Origin: JALEFZ01 sp039817415
Lineage (GTDB): Bacteria; Bacteroidota; Bacteroidia; J057
DNA: 64,000 nucleotides
Direction: 5' to 3'
Assembly: GCA_039817415.1 (NCBI GenBank)
Contig: JBCBVV010000025.1
Span: 27,681 to 91,680 of the forward strand
A program made the translations under genes and the position numbers. The notes under the pieces were generated by a model. It saw only the letters and a program-made list of their open reading frames with translations, did no database searches and was not told the origin of the DNA. Positions 52,427-61,054 of this stretch are shown here, piece after piece (the first letter of the stretch is position 1; every line of letters starts with the position of its first letter).

Positions 52427-53686
52427 ATGGACCTAGTATCGCAGGTTGCTTCGTTGACGCTCTCGGATGGGCAATATCGCCTACAGGGATTGAGCGTACT
52501 GGACATTTGCCAGGAATTTGGGACCCCCCTATATGTGTATGATGCCGACAAGATTGAGCTGAAATACAAACAAATGCGTGAGGCATTTGCAGGTCTAAAT
52601 CCTAAGATCAAATATCCTGTCAAGGCCCTTTCCAACCTGTCTGTCTTGAAATTGATGAAAAAACTAGGGGCTGGACTGGATACTGTTTCCATACAAGAAG
52701 CCAGACTAGGACTGCGTGCAGGTTTTTCTCCTGAAGAAATCATCTTTACACCCAATTGCGTCTCCTTTGAAGAAATCAAGAAGGCTGTGGACATGGGGTT
52801 GATGATCAACATCGATAACATTTCTATTCTAGAACAATTCGGCCATGAGTATGGGAACAGTGTTCCTTGCTGTATCCGGTTCAACCCACATATTTTTGCA
52901 GGGGGAAACAACAAGATTTCTGTAGGTCATATAGACTCTAAGTTTGGGATTTCAGTTTACCAACGTCGTCATGTACAGCGTATTATCAAGGCCAATGACA
53001 TCAATGTAATTGGGCTGCATGTGCATACAGGTTCTGATATTTTGGATGCTGCTTCCTATTTGCAGTCTGCCAATATTATGTTTGAACTGGCCAGAGAGTT
53101 TGAAGGGCTTGCGTTCATCGACTTTGGATCGGGCTTCAAAGTTCCTTACAAAGAAGATGATGTGTACACGGATGTGTATGAAGTGGGGAGACAGTTAAAG
53201 GATACTTACGACGAGTTTTGTCGCGATTATGGAAAGGAAATTGAGCTTTGGTTTGAGCCGGGTAAGTATCTGGTAAGTGAATCTGGCTATTTCTTCATGC
53301 GTGCCAATGTCATCAAGCCTACGCCTTCCACCGTTTTTGTAGGCGTGGACTCTGGATTGAATCATTTCATTCGTCCGATGATGTACGGTTCTTTCCATGA
53401 CATCATCAATGTTTCCAACCCAGGGGGAACCCCCAGAATTTATACCGTAGTCGGCTATATCTGTGAGACGGATACTTTTGGGTGGGACCGTAAATTGGAT
53501 GATGTGCGCGAAGGGGATATTCTTTGCTTGAGGAATGCAGGCGCCTATGGCTTTTCCATGAGCTCAAATTATAACTCTCGTGTTCGCCCGGCAGAGGTTA
53601 TGGTCTACAACGGCAAAGCACATCTGATCAGAGAGCGTGAGACAATGGAGGACTTGCTTCGCGGTCAGGTAGAAATTGAATTCTAA
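52427..53686 (+). CDS. lysA: Diaminopimelate decarboxylase
   Basis: The 419-residue protein matches LysA over its whole length. It removes CO2 from meso-diaminopimelate to give L-lysine. The PLP Lys is in IKYPVKALSN; HVHTGSDI and FIDFGSGFKVPY form the phosphate site; ELWFEPGKYLVSESGYF and the catalytic Cys region YICETDTFG, followed by RNAGAYGFSMSSNYNSR, complete it. It stands alone with a long leader upstream and a strongly folded element downstream. Confidence 0.95.
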   Translation: MDLVSQVASLTLSDGQYRLQGLSVLDICQEFGTPLYVYDADKIELKYKQMREAFAGLNPKIKYPVKALSNLSVLKLMKKLGAGLDTVSIQEARLGLRAGFSPEEIIFTPNCVSFEEIKKAVDMGLMINIDNISILEQFGHEYGNSVPCCIRFNPHIFAGGNNKISVGHIDSKFGISVYQRRHVQRIIKANDINVIGLHVHTGSDILDAASYLQSANIMFELAREFEGLAFIDFGSGFKVPYKEDDVYTDVYEVGRQLKDTYDEFCRDYGKEIELWFEPGKYLVSESGYFFMRANVIKPTPSTVFVGVDSGLNHFIRPMMYGSFHDIINVSNPGGTPRIYTVVGYICETDTFGWDRKLDDVREGDILCLRNAGAYGFSMSSNYNSRVRPAEVMVYNGKAHLIRERETMEDLLRGQVEIEF

Positions 53687-53704
53687 GGGAATACTCAAAT
53701 AAAA

Positions 53705-53803
53705 AGGGAAAAGGGGACCTCCGGCATGACAACCGTGCTGGAGAAATCTTGGGAGAAGAAAAGTAGGTTTAACACGCCATAACCATGAGGTCCCGTTTTC
53801 CCT
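53705..53803. ncRNA. Strongly folded 99-nt element between lysA and the next gene
   Basis: A 17-base outer arm (53705-53721) is complementary to 53787-53803 in 16 of 17 positions. Immediately inside, CGGCATG (53722-53728) pairs with CGTGCTG (53734-53740) around a 5-base loop. The remaining 46 bases (53741-53786) on the 3' side are unpaired apart from a possible 4-pair stem. T-runs follow on both strands. It may be a large bidirectional terminator, a small structured RNA, or a short non-autonomous element. No Rfam family could be assigned by eye. Confidence 0.42.
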
Positions 53804-53836
53804 GATATTTTTTTAAAGGTAGTTGTGTGGGGTAGC

Positions 53837-54175
53837 CTAGATAAAGTCCAAGTCAAATCCCATAGAGAAATCATCCTCTAGACCTACCATGTCGAAGTTT
53901 GCTGTAGGAATATCCAACTCCTGCTCAATCGCCAATTCGAAAGACAAGGGCTTCATCTCTCCAGTCTCCTCATATTGAGTCAAGGCATGCGATACCTTGG
54001 AAGGAAGGACAATTCTCATATCATCCAGATCAATGGAATAGGAAGTCTCATCTACTTGATTCAGAACAATTTCCTCAAACATATCTACCTCTAGAATCGC
54101 TAATTCTACGGGTGTAATCTTGGTAGATCTGTTCTGAGCATCTTTGATGTTTCGTTTGGATACTGATATTTTCAT
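53837..54175 (-). CDS. Small acidic protein, unknown
   Basis: From the ATG at 54175 the 112-residue protein is basic at the N-terminus (MKISVSKRNIKDAQNR) and strongly acidic toward the C-terminus (VGLEDDFSMGFDLDFI). It has no signal or Cys. The middle repeats hydrophobic-acidic pairs (TSYSIDLDDMRIVLPSKVSH). No family recognised. Composition is host-like and the reading is clean, so I accept it as a gene. It is convergent with lysA and shares the folded element. Confidence 0.55.
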   Translation of the reverse strand: MKISVSKRNIKDAQNRSTKITPVELAILEVDMFEEIVLNQVDETSYSIDLDDMRIVLPSKVSHALTQYEETGEMKPLSFELAIEQELDIPTANFDMVGLEDDFSMGFDLDFI

Positions 54176-54524
54176 CTTTGAGTAATTTAATAAATGGTTA
54201 TTACCATTTGATGAAAATAAAGTTGAATGAAACACTTTCTATTTGCCAACAGAGATAGACAAAATTCTTACAGCGAGCCGAATTGTGTCATACATCCACC
54301 TTTTTTTATGCAGAAAGGCAGCTAGGATGCTCCAGAAACGGTAAATAGAGGGGAATGAATGGTAGATGTTTAGGCTAAACAGTTGTTGCGTTACACAACA
54401 GAGTCTTGTTGTTCAGGTAACATTTTTTTCTTTTTGTGGTCTATAAGTATCAAATAATATTCTTTTTCCGTAGGTTAAGGAACAGTCAGGTAGAAAAGTT
54501 TTCACCTCAGAAGTACATGTTCGT
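54176..54524. other. Gene-free divergent region upstream of the rhomboid gene
   Basis: About 350 AT-rich bases between the small acidic gene and the rhomboid gene. A palindrome ACAACA-N6-TGTTGT lies at 54395-54412 and could be an operator. No -7 element of the TAnnTTTG form is obvious on either strand, and no RNA gene is seen. Confidence 0.45.
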
Positions 54525-55439
54525 ATGCAAAATCCTGTAGAAGGCGTAAGTCTTCTCCTCATGCTGGTTACCATTGTGTTCACCTATCAGGGCTTTATCA
54601 AGATGTCCTTTACTGCACGTTACCTGTTTAATGTGGAGAAGGTGTTGGTATGGAAGGAGTATTTCAGGCTTGTTTCCTCTGGATTTTTGCACGCAGACTG
54701 GGTACACCTATGTTTTAATATGCTCACCCTGTACTTCTCAAGTCAGGTAATGGGCTTTTTCATGTCATGGTGGTACTTTTTGATCCTGTATTTTGTCGCC
54801 ATGATAGGGGGAAATGCATTGGCTTTGTTCCTCAACCGGCATAATTATTCCTATTCTGCTCTTGGTGCCTCGGGAGCTGTAAATGGTATTCTTTTCGCTG
54901 CGGCCGTTGCTGCACCTACTTTGCCCATTAATCTGTTCTTCTTCCTGCCGATGCCCTTTTGGGCCTTCGCCCTATTATACATGGTCTACACGCTTTGGGG
55001 GATTAAAGCAAAAAGAGACAACATTGGCCACGAAGCCCACCTAGGTGGAGCTGTGGTAGGTATCATCATGATGCTGATTTATTCACCAGATTTATTGGTG
55101 ACCAATTGGTGGATGGTGCTTCTTCTCATGGTGCCCATTGCTTTTTTCTTCTACATTGTATTGGTACGTCCAGAAGTTTTGCTCGTCCCCAAGCTTCTCT
55201 TTAAGGGGTCTAATAAATCTTCCAAAAAAGTAAGCGCACGGACCATCAATCGCCCTCGTCCCAAGCGCCAACCTTCTCATGTGAGTGATGCGATCATTCG
55301 TCCTATGAGAAATCGAAATACTGGCCCTAACTTTGCCTCACCCGAGGAAGAGATCAACTTTCTGCTAGATAAAGGAGTTGAGAACCTAACGGCTAAAGAA
55401 AAGAAAAGGCTTGACGAACTTTCCAATAACATCGAATAG
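54525..55439 (+). CDS. Rhomboid-family intramembrane serine protease
   Basis: The 304-residue protein has six membrane helices with the catalytic Ser in GASGAVNG and the catalytic His in GHEAHLGGAVVG; HADWVHLCFNM fits the L1-loop position. The soluble tail includes a PRPKRQPSHVSD-like basic linker and NFASPEEEINFLLDKG, typical of the DUF6576 tail seen on Bacteroidota rhomboids. It cuts membrane proteins inside the bilayer. It leads a likely operon with two secreted proteins, 28 and 48 bases apart. Confidence 0.9.
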   Translation: MQNPVEGVSLLLMLVTIVFTYQGFIKMSFTARYLFNVEKVLVWKEYFRLVSSGFLHADWVHLCFNMLTLYFSSQVMGFFMSWWYFLILYFVAMIGGNALALFLNRHNYSYSALGASGAVNGILFAAAVAAPTLPINLFFFLPMPFWAFALLYMVYTLWGIKAKRDNIGHEAHLGGAVVGIIMMLIYSPDLLVTNWWMVLLLMVPIAFFFYIVLVRPEVLLVPKLLFKGSNKSSKKVSARTINRPRPKRQPSHVSDAIIRPMRNRNTGPNFASPEEEINFLLDKGVENLTAKEKKRLDELSNNIE

Positions 55440-55467
55440 GCTTATTCCTTCCTGCTTCTTTGGAGGA

Positions 55468-56067
55468 ATGACCTGCCTCTTACTTCTGTTTTCTCCCCTT
55501 CAACTCTCCGCACAATCGGGATTGGAATCCGCTAAACTTGTTTGGCAGGACATGGATTCACATTTGATGCTGAAAAAAATGGCCCTTTACCTAGACAATG
55601 GGGAGAATTATTTTTTTAAGCGCAAGGAGAAAAAGCCCGCTCAACAAGAGTATTGGGTGATATTTGGAGAAGATGGGCAAAGTATGAACCTCAGTAGAAA
55701 TGAGCAACAATGGTATAAGTCCGGCAAACTTCAATACCAACAGGATGATATATTTTGCGAGCTTCTGTCAGGGATGGAAACAGAATGGATGATATATTCC
55801 TCTTATGATACTTTATGGCTAAAAAATATTCCTAGTGTAAATGCAAACAGCCATGAATGTAGGCTATATAGGACAATTAATTTGGCGGAAGATACATCCA
55901 CTGAAGAGAATGAAAAATTGATTGAGATCGTTACGTTTAAGCTTGAAAATGAGAATCTTAAACGAATGATCATCATAGACAAGGCCCCTGGCATGAATAG
56001 ATGGACAGGGCATAAGTTGATAGCAGCTTTCCTTTCGGCGCATCTTTTTGGAATGGAGAAAGGATAG
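55468..56067 (+). CDS. Secreted protein, unknown, downstream of rhomboid
   Basis: The ATG at 55468 is preceded 2 bases away by GGAGG, a rare clear ribosome site in this window, and gives a signal peptide (MTCLLLLFSPLQLSAQ). The 199-residue product has no recognised domain; it holds beta-strands with many charged residues (WVIFGEDGQSMNLSRNEQQW) and two widely spaced Cys. Earlier frames (TTG at 55411) overlap the rhomboid gene and are not needed. It probably works in the periplasm or on the outer membrane. Confidence 0.62.
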   Translation: MTCLLLLFSPLQLSAQSGLESAKLVWQDMDSHLMLKKMALYLDNGENYFFKRKEKKPAQQEYWVIFGEDGQSMNLSRNEQQWYKSGKLQYQQDDIFCELLSGMETEWMIYSSYDTLWLKNIPSVNANSHECRLYRTINLAEDTSTEENEKLIEIVTFKLENENLKRMIIIDKAPGMNRWTGHKLIAAFLSAHLFGMEKG

Positions 56068-56115
56068 GGACGATTTTTGCAGTAATACCTAAAATTGATT
56101 TATGCATCCACTACT

Positions 56116-56802
56116 ATGCATATGATGGTAAGACGTTCTCTTTGCATCCTTGCTACTTTACTTTATTTATCGACAAATGTAATTGCCCAGAAGACACTCT
56201 TCATGGAGCAATTTGACAATAACGACCACAAATGGAATCTTGTCCAGGGTCGTAAAATTACCACCAAAATTGAGGAGGGTAAGTTAGCTATTGCTTCCAC
56301 GGCCAAATCAGCTGGGACTTTCATCCTGCTTCCTATGCCAAGCAAGGAAATGGATGAGGACTTTACCCTTGAAGTGACCCTTACACAAACCAAAGGAGCC
56401 AAAAATATGGCCTATGGACTTGTATGGTGTGCCAAAGAAGATCAATCCGACTTTCAAGGCTTTTTCCTGAGTTCTAATGGGAAATACACCCTGCTATCTT
56501 GTCAGCGAAATCGCTTTAGTGAAATTAAGCGCTGGACAGAAAGCCGTTTGGTCAACAACACACGTAGACCCAATCACCTGAAAATTTCCAAGAAGGGGGA
56601 TTTGTATATCTACTATTTGAATGGCAAGCGTATCTTCGCCAATAAGATAAGCAAGTCAGTGGGAAAGGGAATGGGCATTGCGCTCTATGGAAGAATGAAA
56701 CTGGAAGTAGACAATATGCTGATTACGAAGCCCGCTCCTCAGAAGAAAAAAGAGGAAATGATCATGAGAAAATCGAGTGATGCGGTAACCTCAGATAACT
56801 AA
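56116..56802 (+). CDS. Secreted protein with LamG/DUF1080-like fold
   Basis: The 228-residue protein has a signal peptide (RRSLCILATLLYLSTNVIAQ). The rest is beta-sandwich-like: TLFMEQFDNNDHKWNLVQG, EEGKLAIASTAKSAGTFILL, MAYGLVWCAKEDQSDFQGFF and LKISKKGDLYIYYLNGKRIF, which is the layout of concanavalin-like or DUF1080 domains that bind or cut glycans. Three ATGs (56116, 56122, 56125) compete; I use the first. Last gene of the rhomboid operon; a terminator follows. Confidence 0.65.
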   Translation: MHMMVRRSLCILATLLYLSTNVIAQKTLFMEQFDNNDHKWNLVQGRKITTKIEEGKLAIASTAKSAGTFILLPMPSKEMDEDFTLEVTLTQTKGAKNMAYGLVWCAKEDQSDFQGFFLSSNGKYTLLSCQRNRFSEIKRWTESRLVNNTRRPNHLKISKKGDLYIYYLNGKRIFANKISKSVGKGMGIALYGRMKLEVDNMLITKPAPQKKKEEMIMRKSSDAVTSDN

Positions 56803-56822
56803 ACACAATTTGAATATTGTTG

Positions 56823-56861
56823 AAGCGGACTTTCCTTAGGGAGGGTCCGCTTCTCTTTTTT
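56823..56861 (+). terminator. Rho-independent terminator ending the rhomboid operon
   Basis: AAGCGGAC at 56823-56830 pairs with GTCCGCTT at 56845-56852, with inner pairs, followed by a T-rich run. Confidence 0.82.
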
Positions 56862-56943
56862 AACGCTTCATTAACAATCTTTAACCTGTCATTAACCAGC
56901 TGGTATGTGAATATAAACTACCTTGATGTTGTAATCATGAAGC

Positions 56944-57165
56944 ATGAAAAAGACAAACGCACCTATACATTCGAAACGCTGGCTCATTGTCCTTGCCTGC
57001 ATTGTCATGGTGATCTGGACATGCACGAACTTACTGACAGGGCAGGTACAGTTGGTAGAAAAGTCGGTTGAAGAGAAAAAGCCCTGCTTGAGCGCTAACT
57101 GTGTGCAAGAGGAGAAAAAAGTTGAAACTGTATATCCCTCCTTCATGAGGGAGTTCATAAGATAG
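56944..57165 (+). CDS. 73-residue membrane-anchored mini-protein
   Basis: The frame is MKKTNAPIHSKRW, then one membrane helix (LIVLACIVMVIWTCTNLL), then an acidic tail with Cys in KKPCLSANC. It lies between two strong terminators, one ending at 56861 and one at 57198-57232, which marks it as a separate transcript. Basic residues precede the helix, so the tail should face the periplasm. No family recognised. Confidence 0.6.
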   Translation: MKKTNAPIHSKRWLIVLACIVMVIWTCTNLLTGQVQLVEKSVEEKKPCLSANCVQEEKKVETVYPSFMREFIR

Positions 57166-57197
57166 ACTTAGTATTTTAGTTTTAGTTTGGTTCCCAA

Positions 57198-57232
57198 GGG
57201 ACTGCTTTTAAAAAAGAGCGGTCTCTTTTTTT
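57198..57232 (+). terminator. Rho-independent terminator
   Basis: GGGACTGCTTT at 57198-57208 pairs, partly by G-U, with AGAGCGGTCTC ending at 57225; a run of T follows. It closes the mini-protein transcript. Confidence 0.78.
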
Positions 57233-57321
57233 ATTCTACATCTAAAAAACAATATATTAACTACTCGTGTTTAATGTTAGGCTGTGTATGAACACGGTCA
57301 TACATACAAAAGCCACTTATT

Positions 57322-58116
57322 TTGGATTTATTGATAAATGCTTTGTTTGGGTTAGCTATAGGGACCGCCGTTGCCGGCTGGAACCGAAGCCGACCTTCAC
57401 AACAGCTAAAGTTGATGGTAGTAGGGATGCTAGGGGCATTATTACCAGCCCTAGATGAGATAAGTCTGTGGTCTGGTTTTGATCAAAGCGTTGCACCTAT
57501 CTTGGGGATTTCTGAACCAGGAGTTGAGATTTTCCTTGGCAAGCATTGGTTTTCCCATCAAGCATTCATGCACTCCCTATTAGCTTGCTTTATCTTTAGC
57601 ACATTCATCCTCTTATCCTTTACTTTCATCTACAAGAATGTTATCAAAGGTGCCAAGACCTACAGGGCAGCTTTTCAATACGTCATCATATATTCAGTTG
57701 CTTTTGGCTTGGGATTTACCGCGCACTTGTTGGCTGATTTGGCAGCCCCTGCCGGACCTTGGGGGGGAATCAGATTATTCTTTCCATTTGAGATTTATGT
57801 AGGGGGATGGGGCATGACTTGGTGGTGGAACAACTACGACTTGACACTCATCCTCTTCGTGGCAACCCTATTGAATGTAGTCTTGATCGCTATCATTCCT
57901 CCTCTAAAAAAGGGTGTTCGCTATTTACCTGCCAGTGTATGTATGTTTGCCAGCATGATGATTGTATGGCAGATCAGTACGCGCTCCTTCAACTTTAACG
58001 AGGCAGGTTATACCACCCGAGAAGAAGCTTCTCATGTGATCCAAACACAGATTTTGGGGGAAGATCTTCATCATGTCATGAATAAAATGGACCAACAGCT
58101 TCCCTTTTATTATTAA
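57322..58116 (+). CDS. YdjM/DUF457-like membrane-bound metal-dependent hydrolase
   Basis: The 264-residue protein starts with TTG (57322), the only start that keeps the first helix. The DUF457 signatures are present: MLGALLPALDEISLW with its acidic residue, HWFSHQAFMHSLLACF with His ligands, and GFTAHLLADLAAPAGPWGG with the last His-Asp pair. These are the metal ligands of YdjM-like proteins, which act on membrane lipids or DNA-damage responses (E. coli YdjM is LexA-controlled). No SOS box was seen. About five membrane helices. Confidence 0.75.
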   Translation: MDLLINALFGLAIGTAVAGWNRSRPSQQLKLMVVGMLGALLPALDEISLWSGFDQSVAPILGISEPGVEIFLGKHWFSHQAFMHSLLACFIFSTFILLSFTFIYKNVIKGAKTYRAAFQYVIIYSVAFGLGFTAHLLADLAAPAGPWGGIRLFFPFEIYVGGWGMTWWWNNYDLTLILFVATLLNVVLIAIIPPLKKGVRYLPASVCMFASMMIVWQISTRSFNFNEAGYTTREEASHVIQTQILGEDLHHVMNKMDQQLPFYY

Positions 58117-58158
58117 TGTCCCAATTTCTCTTCCACTTTCGTAAGTTTGTTTCGGATT

Positions 58159-58178
58159 AAGGGGAATATTTTTCCCTT
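58159..58178 (+). terminator. Weak hairpin after the YdjM-like gene
   Basis: AAGGGGAA at 58159-58166 pairs with TTTCCCTT at 58171-58178 (one G-U). The following bases are not a clean T-run, so it is a weak candidate. Confidence 0.35.
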
Positions 58179-58214
58179 GACTGTTATCTTTTCTTCTCCC
58201 GAAACAACAAGGAT

Positions 58215-58823
58215 ATGTATTATCTGGTATTTGACCTAGAAATGACAGGAACTGAGCCTGGCTGGCATGAAATCATCCAAATTGGTGCAGTATTGTACAA
58301 TGAGGAATGGAAAGAACTGGGGAGGTATCTGACCAATGTCTATCCCGAAAATGAAGAAAGTTACTCTATTCCTGCTTTGGAAGTTCATGGATTGAGCATG
58401 GAAATCCTCGAAGATGCTCCCATGATGAACGAAGCCTTACCAGAATTTGAAGAGTGGATTCTTAAGACGATGGGGAGAATGCCTGCTAAAATGGATGGGA
58501 GAGAAAAGGGGCAGTCTCTTCGCTCTGTCTTCCTCTGTGGTCAATCTGTGGTGAATGATATCAACTTTCTGAAGTTTGCCTACAGAGATGAGCACCTGAA
58601 ATGGCCCTTTTCTAATACCTTGATCGATTTGCATACCCTGACCTTCTTTGTGTTTCCTTTGATGAAAAAATCAGGAATGGAAACGCCACGCTCAAGAAGC
58701 CTCGAATCTGTCGCAAACTTTTTTGGCTACGAAAGAGAATCTGAAGAGCACAATGCATTGGAAGATGCGATCCTTACCGCTAAGTGTTTACAGAAGGTAT
58801 TTGAATTTAGGGACGGCTTGTAG
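58215..58823 (+). CDS. DEDDh 3'-5' exonuclease (DnaQ/RNase T-like)
   Basis: The 202-residue protein is one exonuclease domain. ExoI is FDLEMTGTEPGWHEIIQIGA with Asp-x-Glu, ExoII is FLCGQSVVNDINFL with its Asp, and ExoIII is EEHNALEDA with His and Asp. It removes nucleotides from 3' ends and may proofread or process RNA. No polymerase domain is attached. It is a single gene; a paired hairpin lies between it and the convergent metzincin. Confidence 0.85.
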   Translation: MYYLVFDLEMTGTEPGWHEIIQIGAVLYNEEWKELGRYLTNVYPENEESYSIPALEVHGLSMEILEDAPMMNEALPEFEEWILKTMGRMPAKMDGREKGQSLRSVFLCGQSVVNDINFLKFAYRDEHLKWPFSNTLIDLHTLTFFVFPLMKKSGMETPRSRSLESVANFFGYERESEEHNALEDAILTAKCLQKVFEFRDGL

Positions 58824-58854
58824 GCTTTCCCAATAGCTTCCCAAATGAAAGCCT
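58822..58854. terminator. Hairpin between two convergent genes
   Basis: AGGCTTTC at 58822-58829 is a perfect complement of GAAAGCCT at 58847-58854. There is no strong T-run, so its use as a terminator is uncertain. Confidence 0.4.
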
Positions 58855-58902
58855 CGCTCTTTGCAGAACAAGGCTTCGGTACATGAAACTGTAGCCAGGG
58901 AA

Positions 58903-60906
58903 TTACCTTCCTTTTTGTATCAGAATCTTGGCCCTTCTTCCAGATCCAAAATCATCGACAAAGACCAGCTTATCTGTTTTAGCTAATACCCAACTGCCAA
59001 CGAGTTTACCATTTGGCTTCATCCCCAGCGATCGTAGACTACTTCCAGATTTTGAAAGAATACCTATTCCCCAATTACTCGAAATGACGATATCATCCTG
59101 TCCGTCTCGATTAAAATCGCCTATCCCTTTGAAGCTATTTGCGGAAGACTGGAAGTTCCAACCACCAAATCTGGTACCGTTGGGTCGATCTACAATAGAA
59201 TAGAGACTATTCCCTCTCAATTCTAAAATTCCAAGCCCCCAACTACTAGTAATGAGTATTTCATCCCGATTGTCATTGTCAAAATCTCCTACTCCCCTGA
59301 TGATATCCTTACCAGAATTGACACTTGCATTGTAGCGCCACTTATTAAACCATGTATCCTTGGGCTTTAGCATCAGAGCATTAAGGTTGGCTGAGGTATA
59401 AGTAAGGATACCAATTCCCCAATTTGAAGTAATGATGATATCATCCTTACCATCGCCATTAAAATCTCCAATATCTTCAAATCGATTGTCCCTTGATTGG
59501 AAGTTCCAGCCACCAAATCTGCTTCCATTCTTCTTGGCCATAATGGAGTAAAGGTTTGAACCACGGAGTTCTAGAATGCCGACTCCCCAATCACTTGAAA
59601 GCAAAATTTCTGCCCGATTGTCTCCATCAAAATCTCCTACAGCTTTTATCCTATCTGTGGAGTTATAGCGCCATTGATTGAAGAAAGTATTTTTTGGCTT
59701 GATGGTGAGTGTTCTTAGGGTATTTCCACTTAGAGTCAGAATAGCTATTCCCCACCCACTTGTGATGACCAAATCATCTTTTCCATCTCCATTGAAATCC
59801 CCTGTTCCACGGAATGAATTTGCATTCGATTGAAAGTTCCAGCCACCAAAACGAGTTCCATTTTTTTTGACAACTAAGGGGCGCCAAAGGTTTCCATCAA
59901 AGGTCAGTATGCCAATTCCCCATCCTGAGGTTACAACAAAATCTTCTTTGCCATCACCATTGAAGTCTCCTTTTTGAACGATTCTATCATTTTTTCCTAC
60001 TCTCCATCCGCCAATCCACGAGTCTCTAGGCTTGATGGCTTCATCTTTCAGCTTGCCACTTTCAATCTCAAGTAAACCAATTCCTCTTTGACCAGGATCG
60101 TTCACACAAGCACATCTACTTCCATTGTAGCTGGTTACAAGTTGAAGTTGGTAAGAGGTTCCGCATGCCCGAAGATTACATGCACTAGCAGATTGCGAAA
60201 TGATTTCATCCACACAATTCCCTACGATGTAAGGAATCGTATTGACCTGAAAATGCCAATCGTCGTCTTCATCGTATCCACATGCAGGTAATGCGCCTTC
60301 CTGATCGTTGGCACCGTGAGTGTACCCATGTGTATGAAGTAGTTCATGCACGACAATTCCCGCTGCCTGAGAGTATGGCCATGGGTATTCGGCCCATCTG
60401 CAATTATGAGTGCCAGGACGTTCGCCTGCATCTAGGTTACAAACTCTCCTATCTAATTGATTATGTACTGCGCTAAACCATTCTCCCCAAGAGAAGGACT
60501 TTTTATTCATTTTTCCATATTCACCAAGGTGGGTACTCGCATTTCCCGAACCACCTGTACATTTAATGTGAACCTTATTTAGGCTCCTAACAGCTTCTAA
60601 TACTTTTTGAATTTGGATCTCGAGAGAGGCATCATAGTGAGGATCACCTATACACTTTTTGTATCGCTCCCTCATTCTGTGTCTTACACATTGTTCGAAG
60701 GCATCTGTCGAAACGACGATTCTGGCGAATTTCATGATCTCGTCGTTAAACTCCTGGTGTTCTACACTACAATCATCTGCCTGTGAGACTTCGGCCAACA
60801 ATGCGGATGTCGTGGTACTAATCTGGGCGCTAGAAAGCTGAGCGCTGAATACTAGACAGTACGAAAGGGTTAACCAGTAAATCATACTGGAGGGCTTACT
60901 GTTCAT
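58903..60906 (-). CDS. Metzincin-type protease with FG-GAP/VCBS propeller
   Basis: The 667-residue protein has a signal sequence (MIYWLTLSYCLVFSAQLSSAQ). HELLHTHGYTH at 187-197 fits HExxHxxGxxH, the metzincin zinc site. Surrounding Cys (e.g. NCRWAEY, PACGYDE, CVDEIISQSASACNLRACG) probably form disulfides. From about residue 280 on there are seven FG-GAP/VCBS blades, such as GDFNGDGKDDLVITSGWGI, arranged in two alternating kinds with a super-repeat of about 115 residues. No T9SS domain or lipobox is seen. It probably acts outside the cell. Transcribed alone. Confidence 0.72.
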   Translation of the reverse strand: MNSKPSSMIYWLTLSYCLVFSAQLSSAQISTTTSALLAEVSQADDCSVEHQEFNDEIMKFARIVVSTDAFEQCVRHRMRERYKKCIGDPHYDASLEIQIQKVLEAVRSLNKVHIKCTGGSGNASTHLGEYGKMNKKSFSWGEWFSAVHNQLDRRVCNLDAGERPGTHNCRWAEYPWPYSQAAGIVVHELLHTHGYTHGANDQEGALPACGYDEDDDWHFQVNTIPYIVGNCVDEIISQSASACNLRACGTSYQLQLVTSYNGSRCACVNDPGQRGIGLLEIESGKLKDEAIKPRDSWIGGWRVGKNDRIVQKGDFNGDGKEDFVVTSGWGIGILTFDGNLWRPLVVKKNGTRFGGWNFQSNANSFRGTGDFNGDGKDDLVITSGWGIAILTLSGNTLRTLTIKPKNTFFNQWRYNSTDRIKAVGDFDGDNRAEILLSSDWGVGILELRGSNLYSIMAKKNGSRFGGWNFQSRDNRFEDIGDFNGDGKDDIIITSNWGIGILTYTSANLNALMLKPKDTWFNKWRYNASVNSGKDIIRGVGDFDNDNRDEILITSSWGLGILELRGNSLYSIVDRPNGTRFGGWNFQSSANSFKGIGDFNRDGQDDIVISSNWGIGILSKSGSSLRSLGMKPNGKLVGSWVLAKTDKLVFVDDFGSGRRAKILIQKGR

Positions 60907-61054
60907 GGGTGAAATTTGTTGAGTTGTGTTTAATGAAGTAGATGAAGGACTTCCTACCTATACCTGGGCTTAGTGGCTTGTTCAATTAGGTGAGAGTCCA
61001 TATCTGAGTGAGAGACGGAGTGGCTTTAAAAATTACATGTTCTCAGGTCAACAT

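Noticed and set aside
53705..53803. 6S RNA for the folded element
   Set aside because: 6S RNA is a nearly symmetric long hairpin with a central bubble; here the unpaired strand is on one side only.
59130..59900. CRISPR-like repetition
   Set aside because: The regular repeats at about 345 bases encode FG-GAP blades in frame; there are no short identical repeats with unique spacers.
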